64,000 bases of DNA from a virus: the IMG/VR virus record IMGVR_UViG_3300031918_000005, positions 103,486-167,485 of that record; one strand, given 5' to 3'. Positions 43,735 through 52,860 of the stretch are shown here, piece by piece; positions within the stretch are counted from its first letter, which is position 1; every line of letters begins with the position of its first letter. Below the pieces are notes generated by a model. The model had not been told where the DNA came from and did not search any database. It worked only from the letters and a program-made list of their open reading frames with translations. Position numbers and translations under genes: made by a program.

Positions 43735-44355
43735 ATGAAAGTAACAGTTAATAGTATAGAAGAACTTTCAAATGAATTGAATAAATACTCCGATTATAAG
43801 CATTCTAAAAAATTTATGAATAATAAATTTTTTATATTCAAATCAAAAATTTTTGAAAGTTCAACACTTAACATAAAAATCGAATTTGGTAAAACTTTGG
43901 TTAAGGTAATAGAAATACAATCACTTCCTAAAACATACGATTATATCGAAAATTATATAAATTATGTTGGTCAAGAAATAAACAACAACAAATCTGGTAA
44001 TAAAATAATACTTGATTTATTAAATATGTGTATGGGTAATTCAATTGAGGCTAATGAGGTTCTTGGCGTTTTGCAAAAGAATGTATTCTTCGGCAAAGAA
44101 TATGAAAAATGGAAAATGATTGATGAATTATCGGACAACTTATTTTATTTTGTTGGAATTATGCGTTTGATAGGTACTAACTTTGAAGAGGTTATTAATG
44201 CCAATATGATAAAATTGAAATCTAGATATCCTGATGGTAGGAGAAATCTTAGTGTTTTCATTAATAAAAATAAAGAAAAAGAAAAAGTACTAATACAAGA
44301 ATTAATAGATAAAAACGAAAAAAATGGAAAGTCTAAAAATCCTGAAATTCAGTAA
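43735..44355 (+). CDS. mazG: MazG-like nucleotide pyrophosphohydrolase (MazZ candidate)
   Basis: 206 residues from the ATG at 43735 (a TTG at 43675 falls inside the terminator). The MazG core is clear: LLNMCMGNSIEANEVLGVLQKNVFFGKE..., then MIDELSDNLFYFVGIMRLIGTNFEEVINANMIKLKSRYPDGR (cited in parts). It contains the E-x-x-E pair (E-A-N-E) and E-x-x-D (E-L-S-D) that bind Mg. It would hydrolyse a dNTP to dNMP plus PPi. In Z-genome phages the MazZ member makes dGMP for PurZ, and this phage has a PurZ-like gene. Specificity cannot be read from sequence. It is followed, with a 32-bp overlap, by the next gene. Confidence 0.83.
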   Translation: MKVTVNSIEELSNELNKYSDYKHSKKFMNNKFFIFKSKIFESSTLNIKIEFGKTLVKVIEIQSLPKTYDYIENYINYVGQEINNNKSGNKIILDLLNMCMGNSIEANEVLGVLQKNVFFGKEYEKWKMIDELSDNLFYFVGIMRLIGTNFEEVINANMIKLKSRYPDGRRNLSVFINKNKEKEKVLIQELIDKNEKNGKSKNPEIQ

Positions 44356-45154
44356 ACTTAATGTAAAAAGGTTTATTGATTATTTGTCTGATACAAACAT
44401 AAAAGAAAAAGAAACTATTGACTTTGAACAAACAAGATTGGTATGTAAATCTCATAGCGAAATGAAGATGTATATCAAATTTGTTGAGGTTGGTATTGAC
44501 AAATTATTCGGAGAAATCAATCCTTACAAACACCTATATTTTCCATTAAATGATGTCGGTAAACTTATTAAGATTTTTGAATTGTACAATTCTAATAATA
44601 TTGAAACAGTTGATGGTGATATACATTATTATGATGATAATGAAGGTAATCAAGTTGCCACACTTTTTAATATCAAAGCTGGACAGCTGAAAAACAAAAT
44701 AGCTCTTGGTGAGTATGGAAATATTCAATATTTGAAAACTGATATATGGGAAAAAACCATATCAGAAGTTGAAAAATCTTCAATTGTTTTCAAATTATTG
44801 GCTATTGATGTTGATAATTTACTTAAATTATTGGCTATTGATAAGGACACAGCTTTTTTAAATAAAACGAAGGATTTCAACAAATTCGCTGTTAAACCAA
44901 CAAGCAATGGAAAAATATCAATAAATTCATTTGAAGGCAAATGGGAATATTTGATAGAAGATGTTGAGATAATGACAGAAAAGAAAGAAATTTATTTCTT
45001 TGATATAACGCTTAAACTTCTTGATAAAAAAGACCATAAAGTTAGCGTATATCTTTCATCGAGAGGTCTTTATATGGGATACATTGAAGAAATTAAATTA
45101 GAAGAAACTATAAAACCTAAAAAATACTTGGTAAGCTGTGATATCAAACGATGA
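44324..45154 (+). CDS. Unrecognised 276-aa protein in MazG-like operon
   Basis: It starts MESLKILKFSKLNVKRFIDYLSD. It is mixed alpha/beta with two roughly equal halves: IDFEQTRLVCKSHSEMKMYIKF...YKHLYFPLNDVGKLIKIFELYNS, and WEKTISEVEKSSIVFKLLAIDVDNLLKLLAIDKD... A two-domain layout with 'F-P-L-N-D-V-G-K-L-I-K-I-F-E-L' loosely recalls sliding clamps, and a T4-like phage needs one. The resemblance is weak and unverified. It overlaps both neighbours, so expression is coupled. Confidence 0.4.
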   Translation: MESLKILKFSKLNVKRFIDYLSDTNIKEKETIDFEQTRLVCKSHSEMKMYIKFVEVGIDKLFGEINPYKHLYFPLNDVGKLIKIFELYNSNNIETVDGDIHYYDDNEGNQVATLFNIKAGQLKNKIALGEYGNIQYLKTDIWEKTISEVEKSSIVFKLLAIDVDNLLKLLAIDKDTAFLNKTKDFNKFAVKPTSNGKISINSFEGKWEYLIEDVEIMTEKKEIYFFDITLKLLDKKDHKVSVYLSSRGLYMGYIEEIKLEETIKPKKYLVSCDIKR

Positions 45155-45743
45155 AGAAGAAATAATTGATAAAATAGAAAAAATAGAAGATGGCTCTGAA
45201 TACATCATCAACAGCCAATCAACTCTATCTTTTTCTATTGATATTTGTGTGGAAATAGACCAAGAGCTTACAGACCCCGAGGCATATTATAATAATAAAT
45301 TTATATATGAAAGGGTTGTAAAAGCACTCAAGGAAATATCTCACTCAAACGAAAAATATAACTACATAAGAGATTTATCGATTGAATTCATTGAAATAGG
45401 CTCACTTGTTTTGTATTCTGATATTCTGTTTAAGGTTGAATACGTATTCGATGATGATGATACAGTTCTTATACACAATGAAGTTAATGATGAAATTAAG
45501 CTGGTTTATAAGCTTGAGTTAATGCCGAACGATAATGCTTGTAAGAAAATAACAAACAAAGATATACAATTTATATTCAGTGAACTTATATCAAAGTTCA
45601 CAATCAATAGAGATAAAGACGCAATATATGATGTGTTCATGTCATTTTCCAATTACATGAAAATAGATGTAAAGAAAATATATAAATCTCTAGATGATAA
45701 AACACAAAAAATTTTAGTAGCTGCACTTAATAAAAAGATTTGA
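45138..45743 (+). CDS. Hypothetical acidic protein (GTG start)
   Basis: 201 residues. No ATG is available near the N-terminus; a GTG at 45138, overlapping the preceding gene by 17 bp, is the best start. The N-terminal part is acidic (SNDEEEIIDKIEKIEDGSEY). The centre is beta-rich (SLVLYSDILFKVEYVFDDDDTVLIHNEV). The C-terminal 60 residues are helical (IQFIFSELISKFTINRDKDAIYDVFMSFSNY). Its place behind the 276-aa gene would suit a small replication accessory protein, but there is no motif to prove it. Confidence 0.45.
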   Translation: MISNDEEEIIDKIEKIEDGSEYIINSQSTLSFSIDICVEIDQELTDPEAYYNNKFIYERVVKALKEISHSNEKYNYIRDLSIEFIEIGSLVLYSDILFKVEYVFDDDDTVLIHNEVNDEIKLVYKLELMPNDNACKKITNKDIQFIFSELISKFTINRDKDAIYDVFMSFSNYMKIDVKKIYKSLDDKTQKILVAALNKKI

Positions 45744-45748
45744 AAAAA

Positions 45749-46186
45749 ATGGAAAATCAAACTAAGGCTTTTAACGATTTAACACTTAAAATCGTTAAAA
45801 ACAGATGTGAATTGACTGGATTCGATTACAACCCACCGTTTATTGAAGAAATAAAAATAATTGGTGGTCGATTTGACAGTACAAAATTCTTATACTTCTT
45901 CGATGATTTAACACAAAAAACTTATGACAAAATAGTTGAAGTGTGTAATTATTATTTTACTCCTCAAAAACACTATACTTCAGGCCAAAGAAGTCTCGTT
46001 AAAAAAATAAGCACCATATTTGGAGAATGTTCAGGTGACTTTATTTTTAGAAAAGATGATGAAGGACTTTCATTCGTTGATTTGAATCAAGCATGTGGTG
46101 TTCCTAATCAAATAGCAACAGTTCTTAGGAACAATAAAGTCAAGGTTGTTAAAACTACAGAAAGAAGGATTTATATCAGTAATTAA
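45749..46186 (+). CDS. Hypothetical protein, last gene of MazG-like operon
   Basis: 145 residues from the ATG at 45749 (a TTG at 45740 overlaps the preceding stop). It begins MENQTKAFNDLTLKIVKNRC, has a helical middle with FFDDLTQKTYDKIVEVCNYYF, and ends FVDLNQACGVPNQIATVLRNNKVKVVKTTERRIYIS. The last segment looks like a small helix-turn-helix followed by a strand. It is convergent with the virion gene at 46183, overlapping by 4 bp. Not recognised. Confidence 0.5.
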   Translation: MENQTKAFNDLTLKIVKNRCELTGFDYNPPFIEEIKIIGGRFDSTKFLYFFDDLTQKTYDKIVEVCNYYFTPQKHYTSGQRSLVKKISTIFGECSGDFIFRKDDEGLSFVDLNQACGVPNQIATVLRNNKVKVVKTTERRIYISN

Positions 46187-47709
46187 TCAAGAGTGTACTT
46201 GAATTTGCTGAAAATTGATTCATTATTCCCATTTAATGATTTACCAACAACATAACATGTTGAATTATTGCTAACTTCATATATCTTTTTGGAAGTTGCT
46301 TCATCAATTGTGAATAAAAGTTGACCATTTGTTTTACTTATAGTACTGTCAATGGTTTCTTTGATTTCCACCTTGCTCGAAGCTGAATTCGGGAATGTCA
46401 AATAATACACAACGCTGTTGGGTATTTCTTTACTTGAACCAGAGGTATCTGTGAATTCAAGAAGTAATGTTTTCTTCAGTGGTGCTATTTCTATTGCTTC
46501 ATCTGATGATTTTATAGCAAACTTATCAACAAACTTATCAACAACAATAGTTTTTATAACTTCATCAATTTGAGTAGCTATATTTCTATTTGTTTTTACT
46601 ATATGATTATAAACATCAAATTTTGTTGGTAATATATCTAATTGTATGAGTTTATTTCCAAAAATTGATGTATTGAGAGTTGAGACAGATGAAGTTATAG
46701 TTACACCCATACCATCACTACTGTTGATAAGTTGAACAGTGTAATCTATTGATATTGATGATATATTATTATTTTGTATTACTGGTCTAAACTTAAACAA
46801 TTTTTGGAAATTGTTATTTTGTATTGTTGTATATTTATCGGCTTCAATATAAGTATCACCAACTTGTTCTATAACATTTATTGTGTGAATTATATAAAAA
46901 TTATTTCCTGAAATGGAATTTAATTTATATATAAAATCTTCAATCTGTTCATTGTTGTATCTTAATTGATACTCGAAATAGTCACCTTCGGTTGATAATT
47001 GAATAAATCCTGACAAATTAGTATATTTATCTTGTGTGACAAGTTGATTTTTTATCGTGTCAACAAGTAAAAATTTGTAGAACCCATTAACGTATTCACC
47101 ATAATTCACTAATGAATATTCGAAGTATAATGCGTGATCTGTAACCAAATTATCACCTATAACATTGAATACATCTTCAGATTTGATATCTTGTAACATC
47201 AACCAATATTCTAATGATGGTATTTGTATTTCCAAATATTTATCAAATATAGCTTCGGAAAGTTTTATTGGTGTTGAATTATATTGTATGATGCTGGAAA
47301 ACTTTCTTATATAAACAAAATCGGCGAAATAAATTTTTTGGCCAGTTTTTGAATATGTATAGATTTTTAAATTAAAACCATCATTTCCTATAAAATTAAA
47401 CCCTGAAGCTAGATTTATTCTTATAATATTGTATTTCATTATAAATGATTCCGCTAAATCAGGAATTATTTTATTGATATTTTGATCTACTGAAGCTAAA
47501 TCGTATACACCATCTTCATTGATTATTGTGAAATTATTGGTGGTTTCTGCAGATGAATATTTGTCTTGACCATTTTTTAAAATGATTTTTGAATTATCAT
47601 ATAAATTTTCAATAACATATAATTTATTGGATATTACATTTTCACTTGTTTCTTGATAATCGTATTCTAGTAATACTTCATCCTGTAATCTTATGACCGT
47701 TTTTGACAT
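46183..47709 (-). CDS. Probable tail/baseplate structural protein
   Basis: 508 residues, starting MSKTVIRLQDEVLLEYDYQ. It is almost wholly beta (YVIENLYDNSKIILKNG, ESFIMKYNIIRINLASGFNF, LKIYTYSKTGQKIYFADFVYIRK) with repeated modules of similar length, as in tail fibre-base or baseplate outer proteins. The C-terminal domain (SVVYYLTFPNSASSKVEI ... KFKYTLD) is Ig-like. It carries its own late-type motif. The specific function is unknown. Confidence 0.5.
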   Translation of the reverse strand: MSKTVIRLQDEVLLEYDYQETSENVISNKLYVIENLYDNSKIILKNGQDKYSSAETTNNFTIINEDGVYDLASVDQNINKIIPDLAESFIMKYNIIRINLASGFNFIGNDGFNLKIYTYSKTGQKIYFADFVYIRKFSSIIQYNSTPIKLSEAIFDKYLEIQIPSLEYWLMLQDIKSEDVFNVIGDNLVTDHALYFEYSLVNYGEYVNGFYKFLLVDTIKNQLVTQDKYTNLSGFIQLSTEGDYFEYQLRYNNEQIEDFIYKLNSISGNNFYIIHTINVIEQVGDTYIEADKYTTIQNNNFQKLFKFRPVIQNNNISSISIDYTVQLINSSDGMGVTITSSVSTLNTSIFGNKLIQLDILPTKFDVYNHIVKTNRNIATQIDEVIKTIVVDKFVDKFAIKSSDEAIEIAPLKKTLLLEFTDTSGSSKEIPNSVVYYLTFPNSASSKVEIKETIDSTISKTNGQLLFTIDEATSKKIYEVSNNSTCYVVGKSLNGNNESIFSKFKYTLD

Positions 47710-47720
47710 ACCAATATTGA

Positions 47721-47733
47721 TTTTAATTATTTA
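47721..47733 (-). promoter_or_regulatory. Candidate late promoter motif (TAAATAATTAAAA)
   Basis: 11 nt before the ATG at 47709 on the minus strand, back to back with the motif that precedes the dUTPase gene. Confidence 0.5.
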
Positions 47734-47780
47734 AATGATTTTAGTAAATATTATGTTTGATTAATAAATCGGAACGCAAA

Positions 47781-47796
47781 TATAAAAAACATAAAC
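47781..47796 (+). promoter_or_regulatory. Candidate early/middle promoter motif (TATAAAAAACATAAAC)
   Basis: 28 nt before the dut ATG. It has one A more than the copies before mazG-like and ligA. Confidence 0.35.
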
Positions 47797-47824
47797 TTGA
47801 TTTTAACCATTTAAAAATTATATC

Positions 47825-48259
47825 ATGCAAGTAAAAATCATTAACAAATCAAAACATGACCTTCCAGAATATACAACAGTGAATTCTGCTGGAATGGATT
47901 TAAGAGCTAATATTGATGGCTTGATTAAATTATCACCTCTTGAAAGAAAACTCATTCCAACTGGATTATTCATTGAATTACCAGTAGGTTTTGAAGCTCA
48001 AATCAGACCAAGAAGTGGTTTAGCACTTAAACTAGGAATAACTGTTTTGAATAGCCCAGGTACTATCGATGCCGATTATCGAGGTGAAATTGGTGTTATT
48101 TTAATCAATCTTTCTTCGGAATCAAGAGTTGTTGCTGATGGTGACCGCATTTGCCAAATGGTTATAGCCAAACATGAACAAGCTGAATGGGAACAAGTTG
48201 AAGTACTTGAAGACACTGAAAGAGGTGCTGGTGGATTTGGTCATACTGGAAAAAAATAA
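47825..48259 (+). CDS. dut: dUTP diphosphatase (trimeric dUTPase)
   Basis: 144 residues with all five motifs in order: [33 protein letters not shown] (catalytic Asp and uracil-pocket Tyr), [22 protein letters not shown]. It hydrolyses dUTP to dUMP, which keeps uracil out of DNA and feeds dTMP synthesis. The length is typical. It lies 9 bp upstream of the terminase nuclease gene, an unusual pairing of an early-type and a packaging function. Confidence 0.97.
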   Translation: MQVKIINKSKHDLPEYTTVNSAGMDLRANIDGLIKLSPLERKLIPTGLFIELPVGFEAQIRPRSGLALKLGITVLNSPGTIDADYRGEIGVILINLSSESRVVADGDRICQMVIAKHEQAEWEQVEVLEDTERGAGGFGHTGKK

Positions 48260-48268
48260 AACTTTTAT

Positions 48269-49108
48269 ATGGGTTATTCTGAAACACTTTTGGATTATGA
48301 TATGTATTTATATCTTCATGAATCTATAAACATTTCAAGGTTTCAGGATGAAAGAAGAATGTTTGTACACACAATAGATTTGGCAGAAGGTGCTGGAGGT
48401 GATTATTCAGTTATCAATATATTTGAACTTTTACCAATGACACTTGAGGAAATCGAAAATGTTACATTAATAGAAGATGAATATTCGTTTTTCAAATTGG
48501 TTCAAATAGCAATGTTTAGGTCTAACACAATAATAGTTCCTGATTTAGCAAAATGGTATTATCACTTCTTAGTAGAAGTTTGTATTCCCGACAACACAAA
48601 AATATGTCTCGAAAATAATTACGATGGTAATTATTTTCGAGAAGTGTTGACCAAATTGTATGGTGATGAAAATGAACTTGATGGTGATTTCATGTTCTTT
48701 GTATTTCCATACAATATGAAAGATGACCAGTCTTATGCAGTTAGAATTGGTCTTAGACAATCAGAACACACAAAGAATTTGGGTACTACAATGATGAAAA
48801 CTCAAATGCGACAAAATCAACTTATACTTACCGAATTCATAACAATAGAAGAAGCATTATCTTTTGCAAGGAAGAAAACAAAAGATGGTGGTTTTGGTGG
48901 GTATTGCGCTATGATTGGTAATGATGATTGTATAATGTCTGTAGTTAATATAACGCATATTAGAAAACTTCCTGAATTCCAAGAACTGATTGATGAAGTA
49001 TCCAAATATTGCCCTAAAGAATTTTGGGATGCTATCAGCAAGAAAATGAAAACAATTGCATCTTCAGATTCATCAGGTGATATAACATCAATTTTTGGCG
49101 CAAAGTAA
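48269..49108 (+). CDS. terL: Terminase large subunit, separate nuclease domain
   Basis: 279 residues. It aligns with the C-terminal RNase-H-fold nuclease of T4 gp17: TIDLAEGAGGDYSVINIFEL (D37; gp17 [20 protein letters not shown]), then ICLENNYDGNYF (E115; gp17 VYIELNSTG), then GNDDCIMSVV (D219/D220; gp17 HDDLVMSL). All three acidic catalytic positions are thus present. There is no ATPase domain and no intein sequence. The ATPase part (25742-26818) ends in the same linker where this begins, so the two domains are encoded as separate proteins 21 kb apart and must assemble non-covalently, or be joined by means not visible here. Confidence 0.88.
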   Translation: MGYSETLLDYDMYLYLHESINISRFQDERRMFVHTIDLAEGAGGDYSVINIFELLPMTLEEIENVTLIEDEYSFFKLVQIAMFRSNTIIVPDLAKWYYHFLVEVCIPDNTKICLENNYDGNYFREVLTKLYGDENELDGDFMFFVFPYNMKDDQSYAVRIGLRQSEHTKNLGTTMMKTQMRQNQLILTEFITIEEALSFARKKTKDGGFGGYCAMIGNDDCIMSVVNITHIRKLPEFQELIDEVSKYCPKEFWDAISKKMKTIASSDSSGDITSIFGAK

Positions 49109-49150
49109 TATATAAATTTTAATAAATAAGGAAATTAAAATTTATCGATT

Positions 49151-50410
49151 ATGTCCGAATATAAAAGTCCTTATACTGGCGAACAAACTGATGCTTTATT
49201 ACATGCATCGAATTTTAATTTATATAAAGCACTTAATGCAAGTGGCACAAATTTAGATGTTGCTGGTAATAATAATACAGCTTCTCCAACCAATGATCCA
49301 TCTCCTGGAAGATTTCTTGGTACATTTGATGAATTTAAAAATGAATTTGTAAAGCTTCTCAATAGAACTTATATGAAGGATTATTTCATCACAGATTCTA
49401 TAACCAAGGATGTTACGTTAAATTTAGTTGAAATTTTTAGACAATTTTCCATAAGAAAATCATCCGCTGGTCTTAGTTTTGACCAGAATGGTGTCGAATA
49501 TCTAACAATTAGTGATTCAGGTATCACAATTAAAAAGAATGATACTATTTCTGAATCAGATATAACACATGTGGCTATATTCAATACCGCTGGTCTTATT
49601 GGTAAACTTGCTAAATCATGGTTTGCATCACAATTAGAGCTTAATGAAGTTAGAGCTACTGCACAAGGTGCTACAGTAGCTTATGTTTTTGATAATATAT
49701 CAATACTTGATTCTTGGATTGCAGGAACTGGTGGATTGCCATCAAACAATCCAACAGCTATACCAGCAGATTTGCAAATAGGCAACAATCTTTACACTTT
49801 ACATGAAGAAGAACAAGATTATTGGTGGGATGGTAATCAAAAACAGCCTCTTGGTGATAATATTATAATATCAAATTATATACAGAAATCCAACGTAATT
49901 AACAATTTAACTTCTGATAATATTGATTTACCTTTGTCAGCAAATCAAGGTAAAATACTTGATGAAAAAGATGGTTATTCTACAATTATATTTTCTAAAA
50001 CTCTTAATAATACTGTAACATCGATATCAGGAACTATTAAAGGATTTACATCGGCTCTTATATATGATGATGGTGTAGGTAATCAATGGTATGGTGTAAA
50101 ACCAAATAATAATGGTTATATAGATATATTCTTTTATCAAAATGGTGGTGTATTACCTTCAACTACAAATGTAAGTATTTTGAGAATGTCAATAATGAAA
50201 GTAATTGCAACAAGCTTAAATTATTGGAACGATAAGGATATTGTTGTTGATTTTGTTGAGTCTACTAATGTGGTCAATTCAGAAGCTTTAACTCCTAAAA
50301 ATTCAATAAGAATTCCAGTTGATAGTAATTATTTTTATTTTTATGATTGTGCTGCTGATCTGCCAATTATATATAATATGACTGTTTCGATACATTTTCA
50401 AGCTTTGTAA
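49151..50410 (+). CDS. Tail fibre-like protein
   Basis: 419 residues. The N-terminus SPYTGEQTDALLHASNFNLYKAL resembles virion-attachment segments. The middle has NGVEYLTISDSGITIKKND and helices for trimerisation. NVINNLTSDNIDLPLSANQGKILDEKD is a hallmark of phage tail fibres ('N-N-L-T-S...A-L-S-A-x-Q-G-K-x-L'). The C-terminal 130 residues are beta-rich and may bind receptor. A looser AT-rich motif, TTTTAATAAATAAGG, lies upstream. Confidence 0.7.
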   Translation: MSEYKSPYTGEQTDALLHASNFNLYKALNASGTNLDVAGNNNTASPTNDPSPGRFLGTFDEFKNEFVKLLNRTYMKDYFITDSITKDVTLNLVEIFRQFSIRKSSAGLSFDQNGVEYLTISDSGITIKKNDTISESDITHVAIFNTAGLIGKLAKSWFASQLELNEVRATAQGATVAYVFDNISILDSWIAGTGGLPSNNPTAIPADLQIGNNLYTLHEEEQDYWWDGNQKQPLGDNIIISNYIQKSNVINNLTSDNIDLPLSANQGKILDEKDGYSTIIFSKTLNNTVTSISGTIKGFTSALIYDDGVGNQWYGVKPNNNGYIDIFFYQNGGVLPSTTNVSILRMSIMKVIATSLNYWNDKDIVVDFVESTNVVNSEALTPKNSIRIPVDSNYFYFYDCAADLPIIYNMTVSIHFQAL

Positions 50411-50411
50411 T

Positions 50412-51767
50412 TTATTCAGCGAAATCTCTTTTATTACAATCTATATTCATTGTGATAATATTTCCTTCTGAAAAAATATATCTGATTTTTGTGGAAATAT
50501 AAAATCCACTAACAAATTTATCAATAACAATATCTTTCTTTAAGGTATCATTATATTTTGTATCATTGTTTTCATCTTCGGGTCTATCATGTAGAAATTT
50601 ATCAACATCTCTATTTTGTATTATTATCGGTATTTGCATAAAACATCTTATGGCTGGATTTATAGCTGTTAATGTTACCGATATTTTGTAATTTGATAAA
50701 CTTGTTATGTTCATTTCATTCAATCCTTTTGCAGCGAAATAATTTTTATGAACATTAACATTGTTTTGTTCCCCAAAATGTATAGTTTTTGTTATTTTGT
50801 CGGAAAGTTCATTTGTTTTATGAGGAGTTTTGTTACCTTCTGTAACTAATGGTTGTATATAAAATTCCTTGAATTCCTCATCGGTTTTTTCATACATTTG
50901 TAAATATAGCTTACTACCAAGACCATTAATAACAGAACCTATATTATTTTTATTCGAATAATCAACTATGAAATTTGCTCTTCCTAAATCATCAATATTA
51001 TGAAGAAAAAAATCTTTTAATTCGCCTTCATCTTCCTGGCCATTCTGAACATCAGCAATGGCCATTTCTTTTATTTCCGTTATCTTCATAAGCTCACCAT
51101 CCGTAACAACCATCTTATTAATTTCCACAAAATTTAGGTAATAATGTTGGTCTATAAACACCTTAAAAAATGAGTTATCATCTTTATAGATTGATGGTAA
51201 TATATCATATTGTATGAAATCTAAGAATGACATTGAAGGACAAACATGGCACATTGAATCATTTGTATACGTTTCGTTTGCTGCATAACCAAGTTTTAAT
51301 TCTTTTGCAACTTTTTTTAGTGTATCAAAACTTGTTAATTTACCAAAACTAATAACCTTTTCATTAAAAAGTTCGGGTAAATTAAGTACAGCAGTTATAT
51401 AAACATAAGTATCTTCTTTTGAAAAAGATGTAATCTTATAATCTTGTCTTATAGGTTTGAATTCCTTATTTTTACTTCTTACAAATAATTTAACAATTGA
51501 ATCTGTTACACCAGCTTGATTTGAAAGTATTCTTTCTTCATCATCTATTGTTAAATTTAATTTAGGTAAAAAATCACCAACTTCTATCGATGAATATTTT
51601 ATGGAATTATGGTCAAAATACTTACCATTTATTTCAACTATTGGAGCGTACAACCCGATAGCCATATTTGGATTTGATTCATCATAACCTTTTTTCTCTT
51701 CTGTATTCGGTACTGAAAGCTCTGAAAGCTCTATTTCGGGATTGAAAATTACTACTATATCTATCAT
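50412..51767 (-). CDS. Baseplate hub protein-like (gp27 / late-control D type)
   Basis: 451 residues. The order resembles hub proteins: an N-terminal strand-rich part with KYSSIEVGDFLPKLNLTIDDEE, then KEDTYVYITAVLNLPELFNEKVISFGKLTSFDTLKKVAKELKLGYAANET (the 'S-x-x-x-x-L-x-x-I-A-x-x-L-x-L' of gpD/gp27), then YDILPSIYKDDNSFFKVFIDQHYYLNFVEINK, and a C-terminal barrel with FVSGFYISTKIRYIFSEGNIITMNIDCNKRD. It is convergent with the tail fibre gene, one base apart, and has a late-type motif upstream. Confidence 0.55.
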   Translation of the reverse strand: MIDIVVIFNPEIELSELSVPNTEEKKGYDESNPNMAIGLYAPIVEINGKYFDHNSIKYSSIEVGDFLPKLNLTIDDEERILSNQAGVTDSIVKLFVRSKNKEFKPIRQDYKITSFSKEDTYVYITAVLNLPELFNEKVISFGKLTSFDTLKKVAKELKLGYAANETYTNDSMCHVCPSMSFLDFIQYDILPSIYKDDNSFFKVFIDQHYYLNFVEINKMVVTDGELMKITEIKEMAIADVQNGQEDEGELKDFFLHNIDDLGRANFIVDYSNKNNIGSVINGLGSKLYLQMYEKTDEEFKEFYIQPLVTEGNKTPHKTNELSDKITKTIHFGEQNNVNVHKNYFAAKGLNEMNITSLSNYKISVTLTAINPAIRCFMQIPIIIQNRDVDKFLHDRPEDENNDTKYNDTLKKDIVIDKFVSGFYISTKIRYIFSEGNIITMNIDCNKRDFAE

Positions 51768-51780
51768 AATCGGATTGTGA

Positions 51781-51793
51781 TTTTATTTATTTA
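51781..51793 (-). promoter_or_regulatory. Candidate late promoter motif (TAAATAAATAAAA)
   Basis: 13 nt before the ATG at 51767 (minus). With the plus-strand copy at 51816 it makes a divergent pair in a 73-bp gap. Confidence 0.5.
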
Positions 51794-51815
51794 TATACTG
51801 GATTTTGTTTTGATT

Positions 51816-51828
51816 TAAATAAATAAAA
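51816..51828 (+). promoter_or_regulatory. Candidate late promoter motif (TAAATAAATAAAA)
   Basis: 12 nt before the ATG at 51841, heading the two-gene unit that ends at the 56240 terminator. Confidence 0.5.
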
Positions 51829-51840
51829 CAAAATTTGATT

Positions 51841-52854
51841 ATGGAAATGATTGAACTTATAAAGGAAAAAATCAAAGAATCTCAATCTTTTGATTTGTTA
51901 CACCAACTCGACTTAAAAATTAAAGATATCAATACTAGTGATAAAGATGTAATACTGCTTGAAGTAATATCTGAAATGTTGGAAGATAATGAAGGTGAAA
52001 AAGGTTCTGTTCTTATTGATAAATTACCAAATTTTTCCGAATATCAACTTGGATTATTGAATGACACCATAAGTTCATGTTGTACTACCAATTTCCAAAC
52101 AAAAGATGAATTAACAAATTTTTTGTTTAACTTCTTTAATACTCAAGAATTACTACATTTCAATATTGATGATTTAACAGATGAAAATATTTATGATTTA
52201 AATAAAATATTTTCAGATTATCAAGAGTCTATTGGTTCTGAAATAACAACCGAAACATTGGCTTTCAATCCAGACCTTGTTGCTCAAATAAGATTTGATG
52301 TTGTTAAATATCTTCAGGACATAAAAAAATTTGATAATAATTTTATTGATAATGTTGAATCTGCAAAGTACACTCGTGATGTTTTCGATGATGAAGATAT
52401 TATACTAGAAGGTGTATCGGGCGATGATAAAATGAAGAAAATAGAAGAAATGGATGATCAATCTATTATTTTTCTTTATGCTTTGTTTAGTGGTGATTAT
52501 ACCAAATCCTATTCTTATTCAATGCGTTCAGAACTTGCTGATGAAGTTATGAAGCACCCCGATGGTAAAATATCACAATATCTTTCTCCAATAACACCTC
52601 AACAACAACAAGAACTTTTTAACAACAACAATACTGAAAAAGTTGATGTTGACCAGTTTTGGAAATCAATGAAAGATAAATATGGAACCCAAATCAATGA
52701 AAATCTTCTTTCATTATATGTGAAATTGTTCCCAATTAATGAATGTAAGAGATTATTGATTTCACTTTCCAATATAAATGTAATAAAAGGTATCAATGAA
52801 AACTATTATATGGTTTCAGGAAAATCTCTTAATAATATAAAACTATTAAAATAA
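51841..52854 (+). CDS. Putative prohead/internal protein with INE motifs
   Basis: 337 residues from the ATG at 51841. It is acidic and helical (IELIKEKIKESQSFDLLHQLDLKIKD). The last 80 residues contain TQINENLLSLYV, PINECKRLLIS and GINENYYMVSGKS, three I-N-E sites resembling the (L/I)-x-E cleavage consensus of T4-type prohead protease. The next gene has many more such sites and is 6 bp away in the same late-type unit. A scaffold or internal head role is inferred. Confidence 0.45.
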   Translation: MEMIELIKEKIKESQSFDLLHQLDLKIKDINTSDKDVILLEVISEMLEDNEGEKGSVLIDKLPNFSEYQLGLLNDTISSCCTTNFQTKDELTNFLFNFFNTQELLHFNIDDLTDENIYDLNKIFSDYQESIGSEITTETLAFNPDLVAQIRFDVVKYLQDIKKFDNNFIDNVESAKYTRDVFDDEDIILEGVSGDDKMKKIEEMDDQSIIFLYALFSGDYTKSYSYSMRSELADEVMKHPDGKISQYLSPITPQQQQELFNNNNTEKVDVDQFWKSMKDKYGTQINENLLSLYVKLFPINECKRLLISLSNINVIKGINENYYMVSGKSLNNIKLLK

Positions 52855-52860
52855 TACACA

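Noticed and set aside
44324-45743. Sliding clamp and clamp-loader small subunit for the two genes after mazG-like
   Set aside because: Size and order are suggestive, but I could not point to any diagnostic motif, so they were left as unknown.
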